Of a stretch of 49,289 nt of DNA, positions 38,860 to 47,224 are shown one piece after another (the stretch's first letter is position 1; every line of letters starts with the position of its first letter). This DNA comes from an uncultured Pelagibacteraceae bacterium (lineage in GTDB: Bacteria; Pseudomonadota; Alphaproteobacteria; Pelagibacterales; Pelagibacteraceae): contig CACDHV010000007.1 in assembly GCA_902552755.1 (NCBI GenBank), positions 1-49,289 on the forward strand, given 5' to 3'. Position numbers and translations under genes: made by a program. The notes under the pieces are model-generated. The model was not told the origin of the DNA and did not search any database. It saw only the letters and a program-made list of their open reading frames with translations.

Positions 38860-39546
38860 ATGAAATGGAGTAATAAATTTATTTATCCAAATTCTACAAG
38901 ATCAATTGAGGATGGTTATAGAAAATATTCTTTAGGTAACGAAAGACTACCAAGTGTTACTACAATATTAAGTGCTACTAAATCCGAAGAGGAAAAGGCA
39001 GCTATCAAAAATTGGCAGGAGCGGGTAGGCTTTAAGGAAGCAAATAGAATTAAAACTGAAGCTTCTTCGAGAGGAACATCAATGCACTCTTATATTGAAG
39101 ATTACTTAAGAGGCAGGATTAATGAAAGCTTTTTTGAAAGTAATGAACAATACAAAAATATGGCCAAAGAAATAATTGAAAAAGGTGTAAATAATAAATT
39201 AGATGAAATTTATGGTATGGAAGAAACTATTTATTATCCAGAGCAATATGCAGGAACTGCAGATTTAATTGGAATTTATCAAGGAAAAGATGTCATAATA
39301 GATTTCAAGCAGAGTAATAAACCTAAAAAAACAGATTTTATTCAAGATTATTTCTTACAACTTGGAGCATATACTTTGGCTCATGATGTAGTACATGGAA
39401 CAAAAATGAAAGCAGGGATAATTTTACTCTGTACAAAAGATATTCTATTTCAAGAATTTAAAATTGAAGGCGCAGAATTAGAGATGTATCAAAATTTATT
39501 TATGAGTAGGGTCAAAAAATTTTACGAGATGAATAATATAGCTTGA
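38860..39546 (+). CDS. PD-(D/E)XK nuclease, MGME1-like exonuclease
   Basis: 228 residues. GTSMHSYIEDYL (His76), Asp135 in YAGTADLIGIYQGKDVIIDFKQSNKPK, Asp148-x-Lys150, and Gln167 in YFLQLGAYTLA make a complete PD-(D/E)XK active site. The strand YQGKDVIIDFKQSNKPK closely resembles the core of MGME1, the mitochondrial genome maintenance exonuclease, and related phage exonucleases. Predicted single-strand exonuclease. Between rmuC (11 bp) and an exonuclease I homologue (124 bp), so a role in DNA end processing is inferred. Confidence 0.82.
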   Translation: MKWSNKFIYPNSTRSIEDGYRKYSLGNERLPSVTTILSATKSEEEKAAIKNWQERVGFKEANRIKTEASSRGTSMHSYIEDYLRGRINESFFESNEQYKNMAKEIIEKGVNNKLDEIYGMEETIYYPEQYAGTADLIGIYQGKDVIIDFKQSNKPKKTDFIQDYFLQLGAYTLAHDVVHGTKMKAGIILLCTKDILFQEFKIEGAELEMYQNLFMSRVKKFYEMNNIA

Positions 39547-39601
39547 CTTTAACCAACCAATACATACAACAAAGGAAACTAACTAGAAGCTACTTGTTTA
39601 G

Positions 39602-39655
39602 ATGCAAAGGTTTAGTCTTAAAAAACTTTCCAAAAACCCATCAAAACATAGCTAA
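39602..39655 (+). other. Possible 17-codon upstream ORF before the exonuclease I gene
   Basis: ATG at 39602 to TAA at 39653-39655 encodes a short basic peptide (starting MQRFSLKKL). It ends 15 bases before the exonuclease ATG. The 124 bp spacer around it is less AT-monotonous than others and holds a GAGG ribosome site (39659-39662) for the next gene. Translation of the short ORF is unproven. Confidence 0.25.
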
Positions 39656-39670
39656 TTTGAGGTCTACAAT

Positions 39671-41104
39671 ATGAATTTAGCAATTTGGGACATAGAATCA
39701 TCAAGTGCCAGCACTGACTTTGGTAGCATCATAGAAATTGGTGGAATACTATTTAACGAGAACTTTAAAGAAAAAGATAGATTTAATCTTCGATGCAGAC
39801 TTCATGAAACTGAGATTTTTCAAGCAGCAGCTTTAATAGTTAACAAGACATCAATTAAACAACTTACTCAAACAAATCTAAGTCATTATCAAATGCTTGG
39901 ACAGGTTGAAAAAATTTTTAAGAAATGGAGTCCTGCTATTTTCTTGGGATGGAGTTCGCTAAATTTTGATGAGGAGATGATAAGAAAAGAATTTTTCAAA
40001 AGTATTAGGTATCCTTATTTGACAAATTCCGCTCCTAATACAAGACACGATGGAATAAATATTGCAAGAGCTGCATATGCAGTAGATCCAACAGTTTTAG
40101 AAACTGAAATTAATGAAAAAAATAATCCTGTTTTTAAACTAGCATCTTTAGCTCAAATGCAAGGTATAGATGCAAGTGATGCTCACTCTGCACTAGCTGA
40201 TGCAGAACTTACTGCAAAAGTATTGAAAATTGTTAAAGAAAAACAAGAACATACTTGGGAAAGTTTTTTAAGTACGGCAAATAAATCTAATACTGAAACT
40301 ATAATAAAAAAAGGAGAAATTATAACTTTAAACGAATATTATTATGGAAAGTCCAGACTTCATTTAGTTGTACCGTTACATGCAAAACATTGTATGCATC
40401 CTATTTATCAAGGATGGTATTACACAATAGATCTTAGAACAGAAATTCAACCATTGATTAATAAATCTATAAATGAATTAAAAACCGAGATGAAAAAAAC
40501 ACCTAAGTTTTTAAGAACAGTTAGATCAAATAAAGCACCAATAATAATTGATGCAAAATATGGTTTGAATATTGAGCCATATAACAAACTAGATAAAAAC
40601 GTAATTAAAAAAAGAGCAGAGTTTGTTCAAAATAACGAACAGTTTTCGCAAAATATTTTAATTGCTCTTCGTGAAGTTGCAGAAGAAAAAGAACAATCAA
40701 AATCTCAAGAAGATATATATGCAGAGGAAAGTATTTATTCAAAATTTACATCAAATAAAGATACTGCTTTGTTCCCAAGTTGGCATGAAGCACCGTGGAA
40801 AGAGAAATTAAATTTATTAGATAAGTTTGACGATGATAGATTGGTTAGTTTTGGTAAAAAAATCATTTTCCAAGAAGCTCCAGAGATCCTTCCAGATTCT
40901 TTGTATAAGTCTATAAGAAGAGATATAGCTAAAAGAATATTAAGTGAAAAAAAAGAAAAATGGTGGACAATTCCAACTTTATATAACGAGATTGATACTT
41001 TAAGAGAAAAATACACCAATGAAAATGATAACGAAAAATTAGCTCTCTTAGATGAGTTTAATTCTTACGCAATGTCTATTCAAAAAAAGTACGAGAATGT
41101 TTAA
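39671..41104 (+). CDS. sbcB: Exodeoxyribonuclease I homologue (DEDDh)
   Basis: 3'-5' single-strand DNA exonuclease. ExoI motif Asp7/Glu9 (WDIES), ExoII Asp100 (WSSLNFDEE), ExoIII His172/Asp177 (DAHSALADAE), with the preceding FKLASLAQMQGID aligning to the E. coli ExoI segment. Residues about 200-477 match the ExoI SH3-like and C-terminal helical domains, ending in a long helix as in E. coli. 477 residues versus 475. GAGG at 39659-39662 precedes the ATG. Third in a row after rmuC and the MGME1-like nuclease. Confidence 0.9.
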   Translation: MNLAIWDIESSSASTDFGSIIEIGGILFNENFKEKDRFNLRCRLHETEIFQAAALIVNKTSIKQLTQTNLSHYQMLGQVEKIFKKWSPAIFLGWSSLNFDEEMIRKEFFKSIRYPYLTNSAPNTRHDGINIARAAYAVDPTVLETEINEKNNPVFKLASLAQMQGIDASDAHSALADAELTAKVLKIVKEKQEHTWESFLSTANKSNTETIIKKGEIITLNEYYYGKSRLHLVVPLHAKHCMHPIYQGWYYTIDLRTEIQPLINKSINELKTEMKKTPKFLRTVRSNKAPIIIDAKYGLNIEPYNKLDKNVIKKRAEFVQNNEQFSQNILIALREVAEEKEQSKSQEDIYAEESIYSKFTSNKDTALFPSWHEAPWKEKLNLLDKFDDDRLVSFGKKIIFQEAPEILPDSLYKSIRRDIAKRILSEKKEKWWTIPTLYNEIDTLREKYTNENDNEKLALLDEFNSYAMSIQKKYENV

Positions 41105-41170
41105 TGTATAAAATTCAATTTATGCATTTTTAACTATTGAATAAATAAAATTAATTTATATAAAACTCAT

Positions 41171-41488
41171 ATGGCAACAGTAAAATCTACAGATGAAAGT
41201 TTTGATCAGTTAGTTAAAGATAATAAGATATTAATCTGTGATTTTTGGGCTGAATGGTGCGGCCCATGCCATATGGTGGCTCCCAGCTTGGAAGAAATTT
41301 CAAATGAAATGTCTGACCAATTATCTGTAGCAAAACATAACATTGATGAAGAGCCAAATACGCCAACAAAATATGGTGTACGAGGAATCCCTACTATGAT
41401 TTTAATGAAAGACGGAAATCATGTTTCAACTAAGGTTGGAGCGGTTCCAAAAAGTGAAATTGTTTCTTGGATAAAAGAAAATATCTAA
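41171..41488 (+). CDS. trxA: Thioredoxin
   Basis: Cytoplasmic disulfide reductant. Active site WCGPC (Cys30, Cys33) and the cis-Pro in GIPTMILMKDG. 105 residues (E. coli 109). The 66 bp upstream gap contains TTGAAT and a TATATAAA close to the start, a possible promoter. Its TAA overlaps the folC stop by 4 bp on the opposite strand. Confidence 0.97.
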   Translation: MATVKSTDESFDQLVKDNKILICDFWAEWCGPCHMVAPSLEEISNEMSDQLSVAKHNIDEEPNTPTKYGVRGIPTMILMKDGNHVSTKVGAVPKSEIVSWIKENI

Positions 41489-42749
41489 TTTAAGCTTAAA
41501 ATTTCTCCAGCAAGATATAGTGAACCTAAGCAGAGTATAATAGTATTTTTATTTTTTGATAAGGATTTTATACTTTCTTCAATACCATTAGAAAGTTTCA
41601 AATTTAATTTTAAATTATTTAACTTTTTTCTAAAATCTTCCTTTGAAATTGCACCATCTTGATTAGGAATATCGATTAAGGTAATTGAATTTACAATATT
41701 TTCAAAAGCTTTTATAAATTCTGAATGTTCTTTATCTTCCATCATACCCACGATTATATTTACTTCTTCATTTTGATTTTTAATCCAATTAGCAATAGAT
41801 AAACTTGCGCTAATGTTGTGACCACCATCTATTACTAGTTTATTATTTCCAGCAATATTTTTTAATTTGCCAGACTTTATCTCTTCAAGTCTTGCTTTTA
41901 ATGAAATATTTTTGACACCATTTAAAATATATTCATCTTTAATATTAAAAATCTTTCTAGATGCAGCAATTGAAGTACTAACATTATATAATTGATGATC
42001 TCCAAGAATACTTGGTTCAGGTAATATTAATTGTCCTAACTGATCTTGATATTGAATAAATCCATTTTCGGATTTTGCAATATTAAAATCTTTATCAAAA
42101 AAATATTTATTTGATGTATTATTTTCTAATGATTTTTCTATTTTATCTCTTATTTCATTATTGACTTGCTTATTAATAAATATATTTGAGTTTAAAAGTT
42201 TAGCTGTTTTTTCATATATTACTCCTTCAATTGATTTATTTTCAAGCCATTGAAAGTGATCATTATGAATGACACCAATGAGTGTCATTAAATTTTCCTT
42301 AAAAACATTTGTGCTATCAAATTGATGAAATAATCCTGCTTCTATAATATTAATATTATCTTTGAAATTTTCAGCATATTTTAGAAATGCACAAGTTAAA
42401 ATTTCAAATAATGTTGCATTGTCATCTCCTAAAGTCTTTTCAACACCAGTCAGCAATTCTATTAAATCTTCTTCATTTATCTCTTTATCATCAAAAATGT
42501 ATCTTTCCGTATAAGAGAGTAGGTGTGGAGAAGTATAAAGATTAGTTTTATATCCAGCTTGGTTTAGTATTGACTTAAGACTATAGCACATACTTGCTTT
42601 AGCGTTAGTTCCAACAACTGTGATGACATTTTTTAATTTATCTTGGGATTACCCAGTTTTTTTAAAAGATTAAAAGTTCTTCCTAAAGATAAGTCTAGCT
42701 TTTTCTTATGATGCTTCTCTAGTTTGGATATTAGTTTCTGAAGTTTCAT
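41485..42749 (-). pseudogene. folC: Folylpolyglutamate/dihydrofolate synthase with an apparent frameshift
   Basis: FolC family (Mur-ligase-like) gene in its usual alphaproteobacterial place after accD. A first frame opens at ATG 42749 inside accD and encodes about 35 family-like residues (ending DLSLGRTFNLLKKLGNP) but stops at 42633. The family sequence resumes in the neighbouring frame at about 42645 (QDKLKNVITVVGTNAKASMCYSLKS) and continues to 41485, with LYTSPHLLSY, FDSTNVF, GDHQLYN and VIDGGHN. Restoring one base near 42643 joins them. Starting at ATG 42591 would lose the P-loop. The P-loop reads GTNAKAS instead of GTNGKGS. This could be a real mutation or a base lost in sequencing. Confidence 0.8.
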
Positions 42750-43635
42750 TTAAATTTTCTAAATGTATATCAGAATTTTTTCTGAGTAATATCGATAGAA
42801 GGTTTCCCACTTCTTTTTGTATATCTTTTCTATGAACAACTCTATCAACAAAGCCATGTTTCTCTACAAATTCAGCTGTTTGAAAATCAGAACTTAATTC
42901 TTCCTTTACAGTAGCTTGAATTACCCTTTTTCCTGCAAAAGCGATTAGGCACCCAGGTTCTGCCAAATGAATATCTCCTAACATTGCAAAAGAAGCAGTT
43001 ATTCCACCAGCAGTAGGATCAGTAAAACATACTATGTAAGGTAAATTATTATTTTTAAGTTCATTTATTGCGAGAGTTGTTCTAGTCATATTTGCTAAAG
43101 CAATTGTTGACTCGAACATTCTTTGTCCACCTCCACAAGGAAAAAATAAATAAGGCGTTTGATTATCTATTGCATGTTGCACTCCATAAATTATTGCTTC
43201 TCCCTCAGCAGCTCCAACAGAGCCTCCAATAAAATCAAAGTTTATTGCACCTGCTGTTACTTCTATTCCATTTATTTTTCCTTTTGCAATCATAACTGCA
43301 CAATTTTGGTTTGTCTTCTTCCTCGCAATCCTAAGTCTATCTTTGTAAGATTTTGTATCAACCCAATTCAATGGATCTTCTGTAGGTATTGGTGATTCTA
43401 AAATTTGATAGGCATTCTTACCAAAAACTATATCGAACCTTTGTCTACAACTAATTCTATGATGCTTTCCACAAAGATTACAAACCCATAAATTATTCTC
43501 TAAGTCTTTCTTTAATATTGGACCTTTGCAACAACTAGTCCAATCTGAATTTGCTATATCTTCCTTCGAAGGTCTTTTTCGAAGTACCTTCTTTATTTTT
43601 TCCCCAAAATTTATAGCCTTTGTCAGCCAATTCAT
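42706..43635 (-). CDS. accD: Acetyl-CoA carboxylase carboxyltransferase beta subunit
   Basis: Transfers carboxyl from biotin to acetyl-CoA with AccA, first step of fatty-acid synthesis. Core: FIGGSVGAAEGEAII, PCGGGQRMFES (usually SGGARMQEG), TDPTAGGITASFAMLGDIHLAEPGCLIAFAGKRVI. The N-terminal zinc ribbon is irregular: Cys35-Cys36 adjacent and Cys52/Cys55, rather than two CxxC pairs. 309 residues (E. coli 304). ATG overlaps the trpA stop by 4 bp; folC begins inside its 3' end. Confidence 0.95.
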   Translation of the reverse strand: MNWLTKAINFGEKIKKVLRKRPSKEDIANSDWTSCCKGPILKKDLENNLWVCNLCGKHHRISCRQRFDIVFGKNAYQILESPIPTEDPLNWVDTKSYKDRLRIARKKTNQNCAVMIAKGKINGIEVTAGAINFDFIGGSVGAAEGEAIIYGVQHAIDNQTPYLFFPCGGGQRMFESTIALANMTRTTLAINELKNNNLPYIVCFTDPTAGGITASFAMLGDIHLAEPGCLIAFAGKRVIQATVKEELSSDFQTAEFVEKHGFVDRVVHRKDIQKEVGNLLSILLRKNSDIHLENLNETSETNIQTREAS

Positions 43636-44432
43636 GATATTTTATTTCTTAGTTTACTAACCATCTTACTTACATTTATGACAGGATTTTGTCTATTGTT
43701 TAAACTTCTAGTAATTTCTTTACAAATTTGACTACCAACAACAAGTCCATCTGTATTTTTAAAATTTGATACATTTTTTTCAGTTATTCCAAAACCAATA
43801 ACACAATTTTTTTTAGGACTTATTTTTTTTATTTTATCGTAATTAGCTAATATTTTTTTTGGTGAAACTTTAAGCTTTCCTCCCGTGGTGGATAACATAC
43901 TTATATAATAAATCATATCATGAGAGTCTTTTGTAATACTTTTAAGTCTTTTATTTGATGTTGTGGGAGATAATAATTGGATAAAATTAATTGAATTTTT
44001 TTTACATCTCTTTGAAAAAATTTTGTTTTCTGGCCATGGTAAATCAACAACAATTAAACCATTAACACCTGATTTTTTACATTTATTTAAAAAATTATTT
44101 TCACCATATTGAAAGATCATATTATAATAACCCATAAATATGACCGGTTTTGGATTTTTGCTTTTTTTAAATTCACTGACAATTTTAAAAATATCATTCA
44201 TCTTAATACCATTTTTGATTGCTCTATAAGCACTAGTTTGAATTTGACCCCCATCTGCAACTGGTGTGTTATGAGGTATACCAACTTCTAAAATATCTGC
44301 ATAATTTGAAATTGCTTTTAAAATATTTAAAGACTGTTTCTTTGAGCTATCACCAGCAACAGTATAAGTAAGTAGTGCTGGTCTTTTCTCTTTTTTTGCT
44401 TTTTTAAATGCAATACTAATTGGATTTAACAT
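43632..44432 (-). CDS. trpA: Tryptophan synthase alpha subunit (divergent active-site motif)
   Basis: Cleaves indole-3-glycerol phosphate to indole. The catalytic pair Glu49 and Asp60 is kept (LEVGIPHNTPVADG), but the intervening PFSDP is HNTP. The usual GVTG phosphate-side loop reads STTGGKL after YYISM. MGYYNMIFQYG, GLIVVDLP and GFGIT are normal. 266 residues (E. coli 268). Overlaps trpB by 17 bp and accD by 4 bp. Confidence 0.93.
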   Translation of the reverse strand: MLNPISIAFKKAKKEKRPALLTYTVAGDSSKKQSLNILKAISNYADILEVGIPHNTPVADGGQIQTSAYRAIKNGIKMNDIFKIVSEFKKSKNPKPVIFMGYYNMIFQYGENNFLNKCKKSGVNGLIVVDLPWPENKIFSKRCKKNSINFIQLLSPTTSNKRLKSITKDSHDMIYYISMLSTTGGKLKVSPKKILANYDKIKKISPKKNCVIGFGITEKNVSNFKNTDGLVVGSQICKEITRSLNNRQNPVINVSKMVSKLRNKIS

Positions 44433-45660
44433 ATTTTTTTCCCAATTTTTTTTCTAAAATTCCACGGTCCTTGTATGCATCTCCACAACTATTAATAATT
44501 ACTATTGTATCCTTACTAAATCTTTTTGCTTCTTTGATTGCTATTGAGAATGCGTGACTTGGTTCAAGCGAAGGTCTTAAATTTTCATATTTTGTAACTA
44601 TTTGGTAAGCTTTTAAAGCTTCTTCATCACTAGCGGCTGTATACCTTGCGCGCTTGGTATCTTTTAAAAAGCAATGAAGTGGAGAAATTCCCGGATAATC
44701 AAGACCTGCGGAAATTGACTCAGTTTCTTCAATCTGACCATCTCTATTTTGATTTACATATTGAGCTGCACCATGAAGTATACCGATTTTTGAACCATAA
44801 GTTAAAGGAGCTGCATGCCTTTTACTTTTGGTTGGTCCTCCTGCTTCAACCCCAATAAACTCAACTTGTTTTTTGTCATAATCCATAAATTCATTCCAAA
44901 AACCAAAACTTGAGGAACCTCCTCCTACACAATTATATAGTTTAAGTTTTTTAGGAACATCACCAAATTCATTTATTAATTGCACTTTTAGTTCTCTTGA
45001 GATTTGACTGGTACTCCATCCGCATATTCGAACAAAAATTGCAGGTCCCACCGTACTACCCACACACATTGCAGTTGTATCGCAATTAGCAACCCAATAT
45101 CTCATACATTCAGATACAGCATCTACAAGTGTTTGGCTTCCTGAATATACAGGAATTACGTCTGCACCATTTTCCTTCATTGCTTTAACATTTGGTTGTT
45201 GTCTTTTAATATCTTTTGCACCCATAAATATTTTACATTTCAAACCAAATTTCTTAGCTGCCATACTTAACATTTTACCAGCGTAGCCAGCGCCGGTGTC
45301 GCCAATTATTACTTTCTTTCCAGACCTTTTAGCCATTAAACAATGTACAGTTGCATTATAAATTTTGTGGGCCCCTCCATTAGCATCAGATACAACTTTT
45401 GACCAAATCTGTGCTCCATCAACATATTTTGTTAAATTATTTAACTTGATAAATCGTGTGGGTGTCCCGATCCAATTTTTGAAATACCTATCTCTTTCTT
45501 TTATAAAGTTTTTGTCATTTTTTAATTTATTAAATTGTATTTCAAGATCTTCTATAGGTTTTTTAAGTGTTTCAGGCACAAAATTTCCACCAAATTTTCC
45601 ACCCCAAAAACCAAGTCTGTCTCCTTGATCTATGACTGGAATTCCTTTTTTAAGTTTCAT
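44416..45660 (-). CDS. trpB: Tryptophan synthase beta subunit (divergent active site)
   Basis: PLP enzyme condensing indole and serine. The PLP Lys99 is in GGAHKIYN, the phosphate loop is VGGGSSSFG, and ESISAGLDYPGISP with the Asp of the inter-subunit switch is intact. However, ETGAGQHG is DTGAGYAG (catalytic Glu to Asp121), GSVVGPHPYP is GSTVGPAIFV, and the pyridine-nitrogen segment SGRGDKD is CGDAYKD. 414 residues. The ATG at 45660 is preferred to TTG 45666. Flanked by trpF and trpA, with 11 and 17 bp overlaps. Confidence 0.92.
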   Translation of the reverse strand: MKLKKGIPVIDQGDRLGFWGGKFGGNFVPETLKKPIEDLEIQFNKLKNDKNFIKERDRYFKNWIGTPTRFIKLNNLTKYVDGAQIWSKVVSDANGGAHKIYNATVHCLMAKRSGKKVIIGDTGAGYAGKMLSMAAKKFGLKCKIFMGAKDIKRQQPNVKAMKENGADVIPVYSGSQTLVDAVSECMRYWVANCDTTAMCVGSTVGPAIFVRICGWSTSQISRELKVQLINEFGDVPKKLKLYNCVGGGSSSFGFWNEFMDYDKKQVEFIGVEAGGPTKSKRHAAPLTYGSKIGILHGAAQYVNQNRDGQIEETESISAGLDYPGISPLHCFLKDTKRARYTAASDEEALKAYQIVTKYENLRPSLEPSHAFSIAIKEAKRFSKDTIVIINSCGDAYKDRGILEKKLGKKYVKSN

Positions 45661-46273
45661 TTTCAATTTTAAAATTTAATAGTTTATTAATTTTTTCTAA
45701 ATCTTTTTTACCATCTTCGTTTTCTAAAGAACCACTTAGATCTATAAAGTAATCTTTATTTTTAAAATTTGGAATATCTTCTATTTTTATATTTCCAGCA
45801 ATCATTTTATTTACTGAATTAGGTATAGAATTTAATAATTCATGATTAAATCCAATTGACTTCTCATAACCTTTACCATCAAAAAGAATAAAATCTGAAA
45901 TTTCATCATAATCTTTATATTTATCAACATCTTTTTGACTTTGAATTGTTAAAGCAGTAATTATTTTAATTTCATATTTTTCCTTTATTATTCTTGTCTT
46001 TTCGGGATTTACATCATACAGCTGATAAAAATCGAAATTAAGTTCTTTAATTTGTTCTAATATTTGAACATCTGGATTAACAAGCACAGAAACAAAATTT
46101 GTATTTCCTCTTTTAATACTAACCAAGTTTTTTAATTTTTCATATTCAACATACCTTTTGCTCTTCTTGTAATTGGTTATAAAACCTACAAACTTGGGAG
46201 GAAATTGATGATTTAAGATATGACTTAATGTCTCAAGATCAGAGACCCCACAAATTTTTATTCCTTTAACCAT
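45650..46273 (-). CDS. trpF: Phosphoribosylanthranilate isomerase
   Basis: Third step from chorismate to tryptophan. KICGVSD (catalytic Cys8) at the N-terminus, QLYD where QLHG is usual, the catalytic Asp in FILFDGKG, and IAGNIKIEDI and IDLSGSLENEDGKKD in place of LAGGLxxxNV and VDVSSGVE. 207 residues. Divergent, but position ahead of trpB-trpA settles the call. One-base overlap with pyrF (TAATG). Confidence 0.88.
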   Translation of the reverse strand: MVKGIKICGVSDLETLSHILNHQFPPKFVGFITNYKKSKRYVEYEKLKNLVSIKRGNTNFVSVLVNPDVQILEQIKELNFDFYQLYDVNPEKTRIIKEKYEIKIITALTIQSQKDVDKYKDYDEISDFILFDGKGYEKSIGFNHELLNSIPNSVNKMIAGNIKIEDIPNFKNKDYFIDLSGSLENEDGKKDLEKINKLLNFKIENET

Positions 46274-46944
46274 TATTTTAAATGATTTATTAAATTTTGA
46301 AGATTATTTTTAATATTTCCTTTAGTAATTGGCCTTCCAATCACTAACCAATCACTTCCATTTTTATAAGCTTGTTTAGGAGTTAAGGTTCTTTTCTGGT
46401 CATCTACTTTAGAATTAAATCTTATACCTGGAGTTATTATTTCTTTTTTAAATATTTTCTTAACTAGATTTACTTCCATAGGGCTGCATACAATAGCATC
46501 CAATTTTGCTTTTTTAGCTAATTTAGCCTGCTTAATTACAATACTTTTTACCACTTTGTTGTATCCAATTTCGCTTAATAATTTATTATCAAGTGATGTA
46601 AGAATTGTCACTCCAACTATTTTTGTTTTTCCAGAAACTTTTTTTGCTTCTTTTAATGCATTAAGGCCAGAGCTTATATGTATTGTGATATAGTTAAATT
46701 TTAAATCACTAATAGCTTTAACAGCAGATGAGCATGTATTTGGTATATCTGCAAATTTATAATCTCCAAATGTAATTTTATTTTTTAATTTTGATATAAA
46801 ATTTCTACCGCCCTTTGAATTTAAAAATTCTAACCCAAATTTATAACCAATTTTTAATTTTGAATTTTGTGTTTTTTTAATAATTTGCTCAACTTTTTTT
46901 ATGTTATTACTATCACAAGCAATAAATACTTTATTCTTTTTCAT
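46273..46944 (-). CDS. pyrF: Orotidine 5'-phosphate decarboxylase
   Basis: Last step of UMP synthesis. Catalytic Asp-x-Lys-xx-Asp in GDYKFADIPNTC (about 71-82); KIVGVTILTS; TPGIRF; and the phosphate loop WLVIGRPITKG near the C-terminus. 223 residues (E. coli 245). Its insertion between ihfB and trpF differs from the plain ihfB-trpF order of many relatives. Overlaps ihfB by 14 bp. Confidence 0.96.
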   Translation of the reverse strand: MKKNKVFIACDSNNIKKVEQIIKKTQNSKLKIGYKFGLEFLNSKGGRNFISKLKNKITFGDYKFADIPNTCSSAVKAISDLKFNYITIHISSGLNALKEAKKVSGKTKIVGVTILTSLDNKLLSEIGYNKVVKSIVIKQAKLAKKAKLDAIVCSPMEVNLVKKIFKKEIITPGIRFNSKVDDQKRTLTPKQAYKNGSDWLVIGRPITKGNIKNNLQNLINHLK

Positions 46945-47221
46945 TAGCTTTTTTTGCCCAATCCTTTGACATTTTAAATAATATAGATTTTTTTTGTGGA
47001 GTATTTACTTTTTCATTAGTTTTTGGATTTCGAGAAATTCTTGCCTTTTGAATTCTAGGCTCAATTGAAAAAACTTCTCTAAGTTCTACACGTTCACCCC
47101 GTTTTAGAGCTTCTTGAATTTCATAAATTATGATGTCAAACAATTTTGTCAGATCTTTCTTTAAAAAATTTGGATAATTTTTAGAAAGTTCTTTAATTAA
47201 GTCTGATTTTACTACTGACAA
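46931..47221 (-). CDS. ihfB: Integration host factor beta subunit
   Basis: DNA-bending nucleoid protein, partner of IhfA. DLIKELSKNYP, the basic beta-arm RNPKTNEKVNTPQKKSILFKMSK with the conserved Pro that intercalates, and RGERVELREVFSI. 96 residues (E. coli 94). Start is TTG at 47221; no ATG or GTG is available upstream in frame before the rpsA stop. Follows rpsA by 3 bp, the standard rpsA-ihfB pair. Confidence 0.93.
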   Translation of the reverse strand: MSVVKSDLIKELSKNYPNFLKKDLTKLFDIIIYEIQEALKRGERVELREVFSIEPRIQKARISRNPKTNEKVNTPQKKSILFKMSKDWAKKANEKE

Positions 47222-47224
47222 TTT

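Noticed and set aside
42633..42660. Programmed -1 frameshifting in folC
   Set aside because: No X XXY YYZ slippery heptamer and no clear downstream structure; a lost base is simpler.
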